A stretch of DNA of 59,580 nucleotides from Bacillota bacterium. GTDB lineage: Bacteria; Bacillota; Clostridia; Lachnospirales; Lachnospiraceae. Where the stretch lies: positions 1-59,580 of the forward strand of contig JAEYPA010000123.1 of assembly GCA_023411225.1 (NCBI GenBank), in the 5' to 3' direction. The translations under genes were made by a program, and so were the position numbers. Below the pieces are notes generated by a model. The model searched no databases and was not told the DNA's origin. It was given only the letters and a program-made list of their open reading frames with translations. How positions within the stretch are numbered: the first letter of the stretch is position 1; each line of letters opens with the position of its first letter. This document shows, piece by piece, positions 26,020 through 34,380 of this stretch.

Positions 26020-26543
26020 TCACCTATTGATACAATTTTTTAATACTATATCCTTTTTTTCTTTATAATTCATGTTTTTTACACTTATTGCTTTCGATAT
26101 ATTTTTTTTGGCAAATCTATCCCAACCTCCTATTTTTTTAGCAGGATTACCTCCAATAATTATTGCAGATTCATTAAAGCTATTGGTCACCACTGATCCT
26201 GCAGCAACAATCACATTATCGCATAAACTCACACCGTACAATATTGTAACATTAGAGCCAATAAAGCAATTGTTTCCTATTACAATTTTTCCAAAAATGT
26301 CTGTCTTTTCTTCTATTACCTTCGAAATACTATTGTCATGTGTAACAAACGTCACATTGCCTGCAATAGTAACATTATCACCAATCTCAACTAAATACGG
26401 TTCAGAAGTCATAATATTGCAACAAATATTGCATCCAGATCCAATTTTCATTCCTGACTTTCTAAAATATTGGCAAACAACTTCCTTATTGTTTTTTTAA
26501 TCTTATATTTTATCTTCGTCAGAAGATATCCTATTTCTTTCAT
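26020..26543 (-). CDS. Hexapeptide-repeat O-acetyltransferase, frameshifted at an A7 run
   Basis: The part from 26451 down encodes left-handed beta-helix repeats (MKIGSGCNICCNIMTSEPYL, VEIGDNVTIAGNVTFVTHD, IGNNCFIGSNVTILYGV, NVIVAAGSVV) typical of serine/maltose acetyltransferase-like enzymes, but lacks the usual N-terminus and ribosome site. Just upstream, an ATG at 26543 with GGAGG eight bases before it opens MKEIGYLLTKIKYKIKK and then runs out of frame. The break is in a run of seven A (26492-26498 on the minus strand). One more A would join both parts into a single 174-residue protein (..KIKKNNKEVVCQYFRKSGMKIG). The gene is off as written, unless slippage restores it. It would acetylate a sugar of polymer 2. 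Confidence 0.85.
26492..26498 (-). repeat. A7 homopolymer at the acetyltransferase frameshift
   Basis: Seven consecutive A on the coding (minus) strand, TTAAAAAAAC, lie exactly where the two halves of the acetyltransferase change frame. An A8 tract would restore the frame. It is a candidate slippage site. Confidence 0.75.
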
Positions 26544-26568
26544 TTACCATTCCTCCGCAGCATAAGAT

Positions 26569-27483
26569 CTATCTTTTAAAAATCTGAACAACCTTATTTG
26601 TTGTTTTCCTTGCTGCAAGTGTCAGTGCCTTGAAGCTTCCAAAAACTGATGCACAATATCTAAGTCCATTTCTTACATCGCCACTCTTTATGCAAACATA
26701 ACCCAGCTCATATTTGTGCATTGCATAGATACATCTTCTCTCTTTTTTACTTAAAGAATTCATAATTGGCCTAACCGATTTAAAAAAAGCTCTCTTATAC
26801 TGTATGAGTTTCTGTGGGTCAGGTCGATTCTGTGTGTCAGAAACATCTACACAATGTAAATACTGATCAACTTCTTTTAGTTTATACTTAGATGTGAACT
26901 CTACTAAAAGTTGTAAATCTTGATGTCTTAATAAAGACTCATCAAAATACCTAGTTGTGTCAAGTAATTCATGTTTAAGTAGCAAAGTGCCTGTGGCTAC
27001 ATCCGATAATAAACACAAAATGTCTTTATATATATATCCATCTCGATATTTAGAAGTTTTCCCTACTATCCTACCATTTTCATCATATAAGCTAAATTTG
27101 CACGAAACACCCCCCCACGAATTATCAAGTTGCTCTAGAATTTTTATTTGTTGTTCAATTTTCTTAGATTCCCACCAATCATCATCATCTAAGAAAGCAA
27201 TATATTGACCTCTAGCTTGCCTAATACCAACATTTCTTGCAACGGCCCCATTAATATGCCTTTCTTGCATAACTAGATGAAATCTTTTATCATAAGTGTA
27301 TTTCTCCACTTGTAACTTTAACTCATCTGTATATATATCTTCTGGCTCATTATCATTCACTAATAATAGTTCGATATTATTGTATGTTTGATTCAAAACA
27401 CTCTCAATTGCTCTGGTCAATTTATCCGATCGTTTATATGTCGGCATTACTACGCTTACAAGCCCATCCACATATTTCATCAT
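26569..27483 (-). CDS. Glycosyltransferase family 2
   Basis: This 304-residue GT-A fold enzyme has VSVVMPTYKRSDKLTRAIES, LLVNDNE, NVGIRQARGQYIAFLDDDDWW (the metal-binding D-x-D region) and HQDLQLLVEFTSKY in the acceptor part. It would transfer a sugar from a nucleotide-sugar to the lipid-linked repeat unit of locus 2. The ATG overlaps the stop of the upstream GT2 gene by four bases (ATGA-type), indicating translational coupling. The downstream acetyltransferase begins 25 bases after its stop. Confidence 0.9.
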   Translation of the reverse strand: MMKYVDGLVSVVMPTYKRSDKLTRAIESVLNQTYNNIELLLVNDNEPEDIYTDELKLQVEKYTYDKRFHLVMQERHINGAVARNVGIRQARGQYIAFLDDDDWWESKKIEQQIKILEQLDNSWGGVSCKFSLYDENGRIVGKTSKYRDGYIYKDILCLLSDVATGTLLLKHELLDTTRYFDESLLRHQDLQLLVEFTSKYKLKEVDQYLHCVDVSDTQNRPDPQKLIQYKRAFFKSVRPIMNSLSKKERRCIYAMHKYELGYVCIKSGDVRNGLRYCASVFGSFKALTLAARKTTNKVVQIFKR

Positions 27484-28316
27484 ACTTTACTCCTTGCAAA
27501 ATTCCTAAATATCCAGCCTCTTAATTTATTAGGAACCATCTTCTGTACAATTAATCTTTTTACAACGTTTTTTACATACGTAAACCGATTAATCATCTTG
27601 TGTTTTAACATATATTTTTGCAGCCTCTTTTCACTTTCAAAATATTTGCTTCCACCTCGTCGCTGATACATTTCTTCACCTACACGAACATTCACAAGTA
27701 CTGTCCCCGTATTAGCAAATGTAAATCCTTTTAGCCACATTCTAATCCATAGATAATAATCCTCATTCCAGAACCAATCCTGGTATCCTCCAGCATCTTG
27801 TACAGCAGATTTTCTATACATTACAGAAACGTGATTCATTGCACAGCGTGTTTTCATATATTCCCTAATCTCTGGATTTGTCTTCGGCACAGATCTTTTA
27901 CCTACAATATTGTTCTCATCACCAATATACTCTGTGATATCCCCTCCAACAATATCTGTTTTCGGATGCAATGCAAAATACTTCAATTGTTGCTCGAATC
28001 TAGTAGGTACAGAAACATCATCACTATCCATCCTAGCTATAAGGTTATATTTTGCATTATCCACTGCAATCTTTAGAGCATTACCAAGTCCTTTATTTTT
28101 CTCAAGACGGATTACATTGAAAATGCTATATTTGTTCTGATATTTATTGATTACTGCATTGATCTCCTCGCTTACAGTTCCATCAACAACAAGAACCACT
28201 TCATCTGGCATAATGGTCTGCATTTCAATAATGCTACTCAGTGCCCGATCAAACAAATTAGGGTTATCATTTTTATATACAGATGTAGCAATTGAAAATG
28301 GCTCATGTTCAGTCAT
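27480..28316 (-). CDS. Glycosyltransferase family 2 (AmsE-like)
   Basis: This 278-residue GT-A enzyme has FSIATSVYKNDNPNLFDRAL, VVLVVDG, KNKGLGNALKIA and the D-x-D region ARMDSDDVS, followed by NEDYYLWIRMWLKG, as in amylovoran AmsE-type transferases. A GTG at 28334 opens the frame, but it lies in the GGAGGAG ribosome site; the ATG at 28316, nine bases after that site, is the likely start. It lies about 20 bases after the priming transferase and is coupled to the following GT2. Confidence 0.9.
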   Translation of the reverse strand: MTEHEPFSIATSVYKNDNPNLFDRALSSIIEMQTIMPDEVVLVVDGTVSEEINAVINKYQNKYSIFNVIRLEKNKGLGNALKIAVDNAKYNLIARMDSDDVSVPTRFEQQLKYFALHPKTDIVGGDITEYIGDENNIVGKRSVPKTNPEIREYMKTRCAMNHVSVMYRKSAVQDAGGYQDWFWNEDYYLWIRMWLKGFTFANTGTVLVNVRVGEEMYQRRGGSKYFESEKRLQKYMLKHKMINRFTYVKNVVKRLIVQKMVPNKLRGWIFRNFARSKV

Positions 28317-28337
28317 ATCAATACTCTCCTCCACTTC

Positions 28338-29189
28338 TTACTCAACAACTCCGTCCATGATTTTCCTAGCCTCTTTCTGTTTCTGCTCGTATTCATCTTG
28401 AGATACCTTTTCAGTCCTCAGCAAATAATCGCCAAAATCCTCAGCTGTCACCATATCATCCTGAGTAATTCCTTCTTGCTTAATGACTGCATTCTTGATT
28501 GTACTAAGTACTATTCTAACATCTTCAAGGAAGGATACCTTCTTAATATACTTCTGGTCCCACTCAAGCTTCTCTTCCCATGAGATGGCATTTCGACCAT
28601 TAACCTGGGCTAAACCACTCAATCCTGGCTTTGCTGTGTGTCTAGCTCTCTGCTCCTTTGTCATAAAAGTCATATCTCTTACGAGCTGTGGTCTCGGACC
28701 TATTACAGACATAGTTCCATTAAGTATATTCAAGGCTTCTGGAAGTTCATCGAGAGATGTACTCCTAAGCCACGCACCGAATTTAGTAAGTCTATCTTCG
28801 TCAGGAAGTAGATCACCCGTTTTGGGGTCTCGCTCATCCGTCATAGTTCGGAACTTATACATCTTAAAGACAGTTTCTATACCATCTTTCCCAACCAAAC
28901 CAGGACGATTTTGGGTGAAAAGAATAGGAGACCCAAGCTTTAATTTAACCAAAAGCGCCAATCCTAAATACAATGGACTGAACACAACTATGACACCTAT
29001 AGCACATATAATATCAACGGTACGCTTTATATATTTTTCGTAATAATTCATTTTGCGAATTTCTATAGGTTCAATATACTTTACCTTATATGTAACTTTA
29101 TCAGCTTTTTTCTTCATAACATAAGCTGTGACTGTTGTTGCTGCAATAGTTACTCCTGTAAATATTGGTAATGTTTTCTTCTTAGACAC
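28338..29189 (-). CDS. Priming sugar transferase of polysaccharide locus 2
   Basis: This 283-residue polyprenyl-phosphate sugar-1-phosphate transferase has a hydrophobic N-terminal segment (about 7-25), a charged linker, then the catalytic domain from YEKYIKRTVDIICA with KFRTMTDERD, STSLDELPEALNILNGTMSVIGPRPQ and KPGLSGLAQVNGRNAISWEEK. It has about 50 more C-terminal residues than its locus 1 counterpart (GITQDDMVTAEDFGDYLL and a charged tail). It starts the repeat unit of polymer 2, probably with a bacillosamine-like or other sugar made by the dehydratase and aminotransferase encoded upstream. The 360-base leader before it contains the 16-base element shared with the HTH-Ugd gene. Confidence 0.92.
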   Translation of the reverse strand: MSKKKTLPIFTGVTIAATTVTAYVMKKKADKVTYKVKYIEPIEIRKMNYYEKYIKRTVDIICAIGVIVVFSPLYLGLALLVKLKLGSPILFTQNRPGLVGKDGIETVFKMYKFRTMTDERDPKTGDLLPDEDRLTKFGAWLRSTSLDELPEALNILNGTMSVIGPRPQLVRDMTFMTKEQRARHTAKPGLSGLAQVNGRNAISWEEKLEWDQKYIKKVSFLEDVRIVLSTIKNAVIKQEGITQDDMVTAEDFGDYLLRTEKVSQDEYEQKQKEARKIMDGVVE

Positions 29190-29344
29190 GGCTATCCCCC
29201 CTATGTATATTATTACAAATATTTATGATTTTCTTTATCGATACATAAATCCAGTAACCTATTAATTACAACACTACTGCTATCACCACTACAAACTTCC
29301 CGTCATTATCTTTCCACGAAAAGATAAACAATATGGTATGAAAA

Positions 29345-29360
29345 ACATAATGTTATTTAT
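29345..29360 (-). promoter_or_regulatory. 16-base element shared with the HTH-Ugd operator
   Basis: On the minus strand this reads ATAAATAACATTATGT, identical over 16 bases to 16709-16724 in the HTH-Ugd leader and in the same orientation relative to the downstream gene. It lies about 155 bases upstream of the priming-transferase start. A possible promoter (TTGTTT then GATAAT, spacing 15) lies just downstream of it. Confidence 0.55.
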
Positions 29361-29549
29361 GTATTGATTTGAATCCGTTTTTCCATTCTCTTCTCCAGTA
29401 ATCCATTATCCTATAATCCTACGGCTTTCTTGAAGGAATTATTACCCACAGGGCGAAAGCGAAGTAGGTGGCAAAATAATGGATAAAACTATGCTTCAAG
29501 TCACACGCCTCTTAAGTCCCATCTATAACGCCAAAAGTGTAAATGTTCC
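29361..29549. other. Leader/intergenic region with long-range inverted repeat
   Basis: No gene is seen between the aminotransferase and the priming transferase. ATCCATTAT (29400-29408) and ATAATGGAT (29476-29484) are a 9-bp inverted repeat enclosing a 67-base segment that itself has CCCAC/GTGG complementarity and a GCGAAAGC tetraloop-like core. It may be a structured leader RNA of the capsule genes or a processing site. No T-rich terminator was seen after the aminotransferase. Confidence 0.4.
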
Positions 29550-30833
29550 TTACTCAAAACAAGCCCTAATAACCTCAATAATTCTATCTTGCTGCTTAGG
29601 TGTCATTTTATTATCGGAAGGTAAGCAAACTCCTCTCTGGAAAATATCCATACCGACATCAACAGTACCACCAGCAATATATGCATTACTTCTCCCACGT
29701 CCATTACCATCTCTCACCACAAATGGATTAAGTCTAAAAATCGGCTGCATGTGCATTGGCTTCCAAATAGGACGTCCTTCTGCATTGATTGACGTGATAG
29801 CATCCAATATTTCGTGAGGACAGCTCATCCCTGTTTCAGGTATATATGCCATGTCTTGCTCACCCCGAATCTGTTTACACATAGCGCCTTCATCTATAAT
29901 CAGACAGCTTAACCAATAATTTGGCTCGCAGTCATCTGGAACCGGGTTCATACTTACTGGCAATCCCTTAAATCCCTCTTTATAACGATTATAAATTCCC
30001 TTCTTCTGGGCAATATGCTTATTCAAATAGGAAAATTGTCCTCGCACAACACCGGCAATAACATTGCTCATTCTATAGTTATATCCAAGTTCTTCATGCT
30101 GATACCAGCTTGCATTCTCACGCGCCTGAGTAGACCATTTTCTCACCTTGTTTGCTGCTTCTAGATCGTTTGTCAAGAAACAACCACCTGATGATCCTGT
30201 AATAATCTTATTTCCATTAAAAGAAATAGTATTATATTTTCCAAAAGAACCAGTCTGCACTCCCTTGTATGTAGCGCCCATAGACTCCGCAGCATCTTCG
30301 ATAAGAATGGCATTATGTTTGATTATAACAGTTCTTAACTCATCTATTTTACCTGGCGTTCCATAAAGATGCGCAACAACTACCACTTTAACCTCTGGAT
30401 AGATTTCAAATGCCTTTTCAAGCGCAACTGGATCCATATTCCATGAATCTTTTTCTGTATCAATAAATACAGGAATACCTCCTTCGTAAACGATAGGGTT
30501 TACGGTTGCGGCGAACGTCATATCGCTCGTAAAAACTTTTCTTCCCTCAAGCGCTCCATGACCAACTTCCGGTACACCATATAATTCAATACCAGCCAGT
30601 TTCATTGCCAAATGGAGAGATGCTGTTCCTGCAGAAAGCGCTACTGCATACTTTACACCAATAAGTTCAGCAGCAAGATGCTCAACTTCATTAATATTAG
30701 CTCCAACTGTAGACATCCAATTGGTATCAAAAGCTTCTTTCATATATGCCATACTCTCTGGGTACATCGTTGGGCTTGCCAACCAAACCTTCTGAGGAAA
30801 CTTTTCAAAATTGTGTTTACTAGGATTAAACAT
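29550..30833 (-). CDS. DegT/DnrJ/EryC1-family PLP-dependent sugar aminotransferase
   Basis: This 427-residue enzyme transfers an amino group from glutamate to a nucleotide-linked 4-keto sugar, the product of the CapD/PglF-like dehydratase upstream. Marks include NTNWMSTVGANINEVEHLAAE, ALSAGTASLHLAMKLAG, LIEDAAESMGATYKG and the PLP lysine in SFNGNKIITGSSGG, then YNYRMSNVIAGVVRGQ. The length (about 40 residues longer than the shortest members) matches the EpsN/PglE-like group acting on UDP-linked 4-keto sugars. Together with the dehydratase it would give a UDP-diamino- or amino-trideoxy sugar such as a bacillosamine precursor. Confidence 0.92.
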   Translation of the reverse strand: MFNPSKHNFEKFPQKVWLASPTMYPESMAYMKEAFDTNWMSTVGANINEVEHLAAELIGVKYAVALSAGTASLHLAMKLAGIELYGVPEVGHGALEGRKVFTSDMTFAATVNPIVYEGGIPVFIDTEKDSWNMDPVALEKAFEIYPEVKVVVVAHLYGTPGKIDELRTVIIKHNAILIEDAAESMGATYKGVQTGSFGKYNTISFNGNKIITGSSGGCFLTNDLEAANKVRKWSTQARENASWYQHEELGYNYRMSNVIAGVVRGQFSYLNKHIAQKKGIYNRYKEGFKGLPVSMNPVPDDCEPNYWLSCLIIDEGAMCKQIRGEQDMAYIPETGMSCPHEILDAITSINAEGRPIWKPMHMQPIFRLNPFVVRDGNGRGRSNAYIAGGTVDVGMDIFQRGVCLPSDNKMTPKQQDRIIEVIRACFE

Positions 30834-30918
30834 CTCAGATCTCCTACATTTGTTTTATTTTTATTCTCATATTATTTTCTAAGCTAGATTGATATTATCC
30901 CTAGTGTTAGTTTTGTAA

Positions 30919-30947
30919 TATATAATTATCGGTAACTACAAAAGCAA
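30919..30947 (-). promoter_or_regulatory. Candidate promoter of the aminotransferase gene
   Basis: On the minus strand TTGCTT (30942-30947) and TATATA (30919-30924) are 17 bases apart, about 85 bases before the ATG. The rest of the 389-base gap is taken by the hairpin at 31058-31129 and AT-rich sequence without a gene. Confidence 0.4.
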
Positions 30948-31057
30948 TCAGGATATCTGCCTTCCAGTTTTATTCTCGTTTCGTAGTGGTCAAAACTAGC
31001 ATTAAGAAAAAATCGACTATTTCTTAGCTATTACTTATTGACTTGTTCTCCCATAGA

Positions 31058-31129
31058 GAAAATTTATAAAACAGGAACAATCCTAAGCCGCAAAATCCTT
31101 AAAAATACAGGGCTGCCCTTGGTTGTTCC
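31058..31129 (-). terminator. Candidate terminator / structured RNA after the dehydratase gene
   Basis: On the minus strand GGAACAACCAAG (31118-31129) pairs with CTTAGGATTGTTCC (31074-31087) with two unpaired bases, around a 30-base GC-richer loop. The T-rich TGTTTTATAAATTTTC follows. It fits a terminator of the cps/dehydratase transcript. The large apical loop is unusual for a simple terminator. Confidence 0.5.
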
Positions 31130-31222
31130 TATAATATATTTATCGTTATCTTTTCTTTTCAAATGCTTTTATTTCCATCATTCATCCTTCTTAATCTTCA
31201 CTATACAAGTTACACACTTGTC

Positions 31223-33280
31223 TTACCTCTCTAAACTAGCTGCAACCTCTTCTTTTAGCTCGGCATACGCATCAATTTTTTCATCAACATCATGCTCTTC
31301 TGTTGGATGATATGTACATACAAGCTTTTTCACATAGGCTTTGATATCCTTTTTCTCATCATAAGCGGCTTTCATTAACGCCAACATATCTTGTAAGAAT
31401 TCCTCTGTATCAAACACCAATGGACTTCCGATATGAATCAACTTATTCTTTGTCTTTTTCATACCTTCTTCACTCATCAGCTTTTCTTCATATAGCTTTT
31501 CCCCTGGTCTTAATCCCGTGTACTCAATCTTGATATCTACATTCGGTTTAAACCCGGATAGCTTAATCAGATTTCTTGCAAGAGTGTCTATCTTCACAGG
31601 TTCACCCATATCCAAGACAAATATATCCCCGCCATGAGCATAGGTTCCAGCCTGCAATACTAGACTGGCGGCCTCCGGAATAGTCATAAAATAGCGGATA
31701 ATGTCTGGATGAGTAACGGTAACCGGCCCACCCTTAGCTATCTGTTCCTTAAACCTAGGAACCACAGAGCCGTTGCTGCCTAATACATTGCCAAAACGTA
31801 CGGCTACGAATTCTGTCTTAACCTGCTCCGGCACAATCTTTTTACGGACTTTTTCCAGCTCATTTACGGAGTGTGTATACAACACTGGAATCTGATCTGC
31901 TTTTCCTTCTTTAATCATCTTATCAAAGGATTGAATCACCATTTCACAGAGGCGCTTGCTGGCTCCCATAATATTGGTTGGATTCACTGCCTTATCTGTA
32001 CTAATTAGAACGAATCTCTGACAACCGTTCATCATAGCAGCATAAGCTGTCTTGTAGGTACCTACTGAGTTATTCTTAATCGAATCATTTGGACTGATTT
32101 CCATTAATGGTACATGCTTATGAGCTGCAGCATGATAGACGATATCCGGTTTATATCGTTCAAATACACCGTTGATTCTTCTGCTGTCTCGAACAGAACC
32201 TATCAGTACCTTTAAGTTAAGATTAGGATATTTATCCTGCAACTCTAGTTGAATAGCATAAGCATTATTCTCATAGATATCGAAAATAATCAGCTGCTTT
32301 GGATTGTGCTTTGCTATCTGCCTACATAGTTCACTACCAATAGAGCCACCGCCTCCAGTTACCAATATAACCTTTCCTTGTAGATGGCGGTATATCTCAT
32401 CCATATCAACTTCAATCTGAGCTCGTCCCAGTAGATCCTCGATGGCTACCTCTTTCATTGCATTTAAGGAGACTTCCCCCTTGACTAATTGATACATTCC
32501 TGGGAGACTCTTAAGCTCACAGCCAGATTCACTACATATATTCAGAATTTCTCTCTTATCCTCTTCTTTAGCACTAGGAATGGCAACATATATCTTATCA
32601 ATTTGATATTTCTCAGTATTGGTAAGGATATCTTCTCTGCCCCCTACAATTGGGACCCCATCTATAAACCGGTTCCATTTGTTAGGATTGTCATCTATAA
32701 TACAACATACTTTATCGTTGGTCTCTTTCGACATTCTAAGATCTCGTAAGATCATTCTTCCTGCAGCTCCAGCTCCAATAATCATTACTCGATGTATCTT
32801 TGCTCCCTCTTCACTATATACCCTCTTTCCTCGTTCCAGAAGGATAAAGCGGTAGGAGAATCTCACACCCAGGGTTAAGATAAACTGAATGAAGATGCCA
32901 AGAACGTAATAGGTAATAGGCATACGCCTGAGTAATAGTGTAATAGCGATTGTATGAAATAATCCTGTTAGCATTGTCGCTACTATGACTCTAGATAATT
33001 CCAGATAACTTGCAAATCTCCATATACTTCGATACAGCCTAGAAAACCAGAAAACAATTACACAAAAAATAGTATAAATAGGTACAAACTTCAAATATGG
33101 GTATAGGTAACTCTCTGGAATCATCTGAAAGCGACAATCAAATCGAATCCAAAGTGCTAAGAAATATGCTGCATTCACTGCAACGATATCATAGACAATA
33201 AGATATAAGGTGATTAGCTGCCAATGATGCAGCAATCCCTTTTTATTAACCTTTTTATTTGTATTGATATGGCAATCCAT
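31223..33280 (-). CDS. UDP-N-acetylglucosamine 4,6-dehydratase (CapD/PglF/EpsC-type)
   Basis: This 685-residue protein has four N-terminal membrane helices (about 20-135), a first Rossmann domain (VMIIGAGAAGRMILRDL) and a C-terminal SDR domain with ILVTGGGGSIGSELCRQ, YHAAAHKHVPLME and STDKAVNPTNIMGASKRLCE. In the last motif the usual SDR tyrosine is replaced by methionine, as in PglF and FlaA1-like long dehydratases. It would make UDP-4-keto-6-deoxy-GlcNAc at the membrane, feeding the aminotransferase downstream. The ATG at 33280 follows AAGGAG by six bases; the frame extends nine codons further up without a ribosome site. Confidence 0.93.
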   Translation of the reverse strand: MDCHINTNKKVNKKGLLHHWQLITLYLIVYDIVAVNAAYFLALWIRFDCRFQMIPESYLYPYLKFVPIYTIFCVIVFWFSRLYRSIWRFASYLELSRVIVATMLTGLFHTIAITLLLRRMPITYYVLGIFIQFILTLGVRFSYRFILLERGKRVYSEEGAKIHRVMIIGAGAAGRMILRDLRMSKETNDKVCCIIDDNPNKWNRFIDGVPIVGGREDILTNTEKYQIDKIYVAIPSAKEEDKREILNICSESGCELKSLPGMYQLVKGEVSLNAMKEVAIEDLLGRAQIEVDMDEIYRHLQGKVILVTGGGGSIGSELCRQIAKHNPKQLIIFDIYENNAYAIQLELQDKYPNLNLKVLIGSVRDSRRINGVFERYKPDIVYHAAAHKHVPLMEISPNDSIKNNSVGTYKTAYAAMMNGCQRFVLISTDKAVNPTNIMGASKRLCEMVIQSFDKMIKEGKADQIPVLYTHSVNELEKVRKKIVPEQVKTEFVAVRFGNVLGSNGSVVPRFKEQIAKGGPVTVTHPDIIRYFMTIPEAASLVLQAGTYAHGGDIFVLDMGEPVKIDTLARNLIKLSGFKPNVDIKIEYTGLRPGEKLYEEKLMSEEGMKKTKNKLIHIGSPLVFDTEEFLQDMLALMKAAYDEKKDIKAYVKKLVCTYHPTEEHDVDEKIDAYAELKEEVAASLER

Positions 33281-33648
33281 TACTATCTCCTTTTTCAAAA
33301 AACGCAACTACATTTACGCAACCAGCCTGTACCACATTGGGTAAGGCTGTTTATTCGTAAGTGTTCAATGCCTGCTATAAGCCCAATGATAGTACTTTAT
33401 CCTTATCTAGTTTGTGTCTATAGTAACTGTGTCAACATAAAGAAAAAGAAGTTTATTTTATACTAGTTCTCTTATGTCCAATCTTACACACAATATCATA
33501 AGGTAATTCAACTTAATAACCTGCAAGTCGATATAAATCAATAATTATCTACATGTTTTAACGTTTCTCTTTTTTATCTTACGCCCAATAACCTTGGGCT
33601 TTTATCAATGCTGAAGTACCTTATCAATTTATCATTAGTGTGTTAGGA
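33281..33648 (-). other. Leader region between cpsD copy 1 and the dehydratase gene
   Basis: On the minus strand a stem-loop CAGCCT-TACC-CAATGT-GGTA-C-AGGCTG (33323-33349) lies about 45 bases before the start codon. It is followed by two GTTGCGT repeats and a T6 run, so it could act as an attenuator. A consensus TTGACA (33430-33435, minus strand) further upstream suggests a promoter, although its -10 partner is weak. Just after cpsD a small hairpin GCCCAA-GGTTA-TTGGGC (about 33589-33605) has no T-run. Confidence 0.4.
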
Positions 33649-34380
33649 CTATTTCTTGTCCTTGCCATAGTATTTTGTATAATATCCCTTATAGTAACGG
33701 TTATAGTAACCGCCTTTTTCCATCTGAACCTTATTCAGTACGGTTCCAAGGATTCGACATCCTGTTACCTCTAGCTGTTTCTTCACATCCTGCAGAAAAC
33801 GATAGTTGTTCTTCCCACTTTCCACAATGATAATTGCTCCGTCACATTTTGGCGCAAGTACAGCTGTATCAATAACGGAACCTAGTGGAGGAGAGTCAAT
33901 TAACACCACATCGTAGTGTTCTCTGGCATAGGCAAGTAGTTCATCCATATGCTTATTGCCCAACAGCTCCGTTGGATTAGGAACCATTCTTCCTGCAAAG
34001 ATAATATGTAGATTAGGGATGTTGGTAGAGCATAGTACTGCACTTAAATCTGCCTGTGCAGTTAGGTAATGAGACATGCCATCAATGGCACGCTTTTCTG
34101 CCTTCTCCTCTTCCTCCATTACCTTACGGGCATGATGACGTCCCACTAAGACGGATTTACGCATATCTGCATCAATAATTAATACCTTTTTCCCTGCATC
34201 TGCCATAGAGTGTCCCAACTGAATCACTGTACTGGATTTACCTTCATCCGGCGTACAGCTGGTAAAGATAATTACCTTGATATCATCCCCACAGAAAGTT
34301 ATGTTGGTTCGAAGGGAGTTAAAGGCTTCTTTCTTGGCATAGCTTAGTTCTTCTAAACGTTCAAGTATTACATTGGTCAT
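33649..34380 (-). CDS. cpsD: CpsD/CapB-type tyrosine kinase (BY-kinase), copy 1
   Basis: This 243-residue cytoplasmic bacterial tyrosine kinase has Walker A SCTPDEGKSST, Walker A-prime VLIIDADMRKSVL and Walker B VVLIDSPPLG. Its C-terminal tyrosine cluster (GGYYNRYYKGYYTKYYGKDKK) is the autophosphorylation site. It works with CpsC, which activates it at the membrane, and CpsB, which removes the phosphates, to control chain length and export. It begins directly after the CpsC stop codon. Fifty of its first 60 residues equal those of the second copy at 40.7-41.5 kb. Copy 1 keeps the Walker-A proline that copy 2 has lost. Confidence 0.95.
   Translation of the reverse strand: MTNVILERLEELSYAKKEAFNSLRTNITFCGDDIKVIIFTSCTPDEGKSSTVIQLGHSMADAGKKVLIIDADMRKSVLVGRHHARKVMEEEEKAEKRAIDGMSHYLTAQADLSAVLCSTNIPNLHIIFAGRMVPNPTELLGNKHMDELLAYAREHYDVVLIDSPPLGSVIDTAVLAPKCDGAIIIVESGKNNYRFLQDVKKQLEVTGCRILGTVLNKVQMEKGGYYNRYYKGYYTKYYGKDKK

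Noticed and set aside
28483..29043. Plus-strand open frame of 186 codons opposite the priming transferase
   Set aside because: It is antisense to a strongly conserved gene and has no protein-like features.
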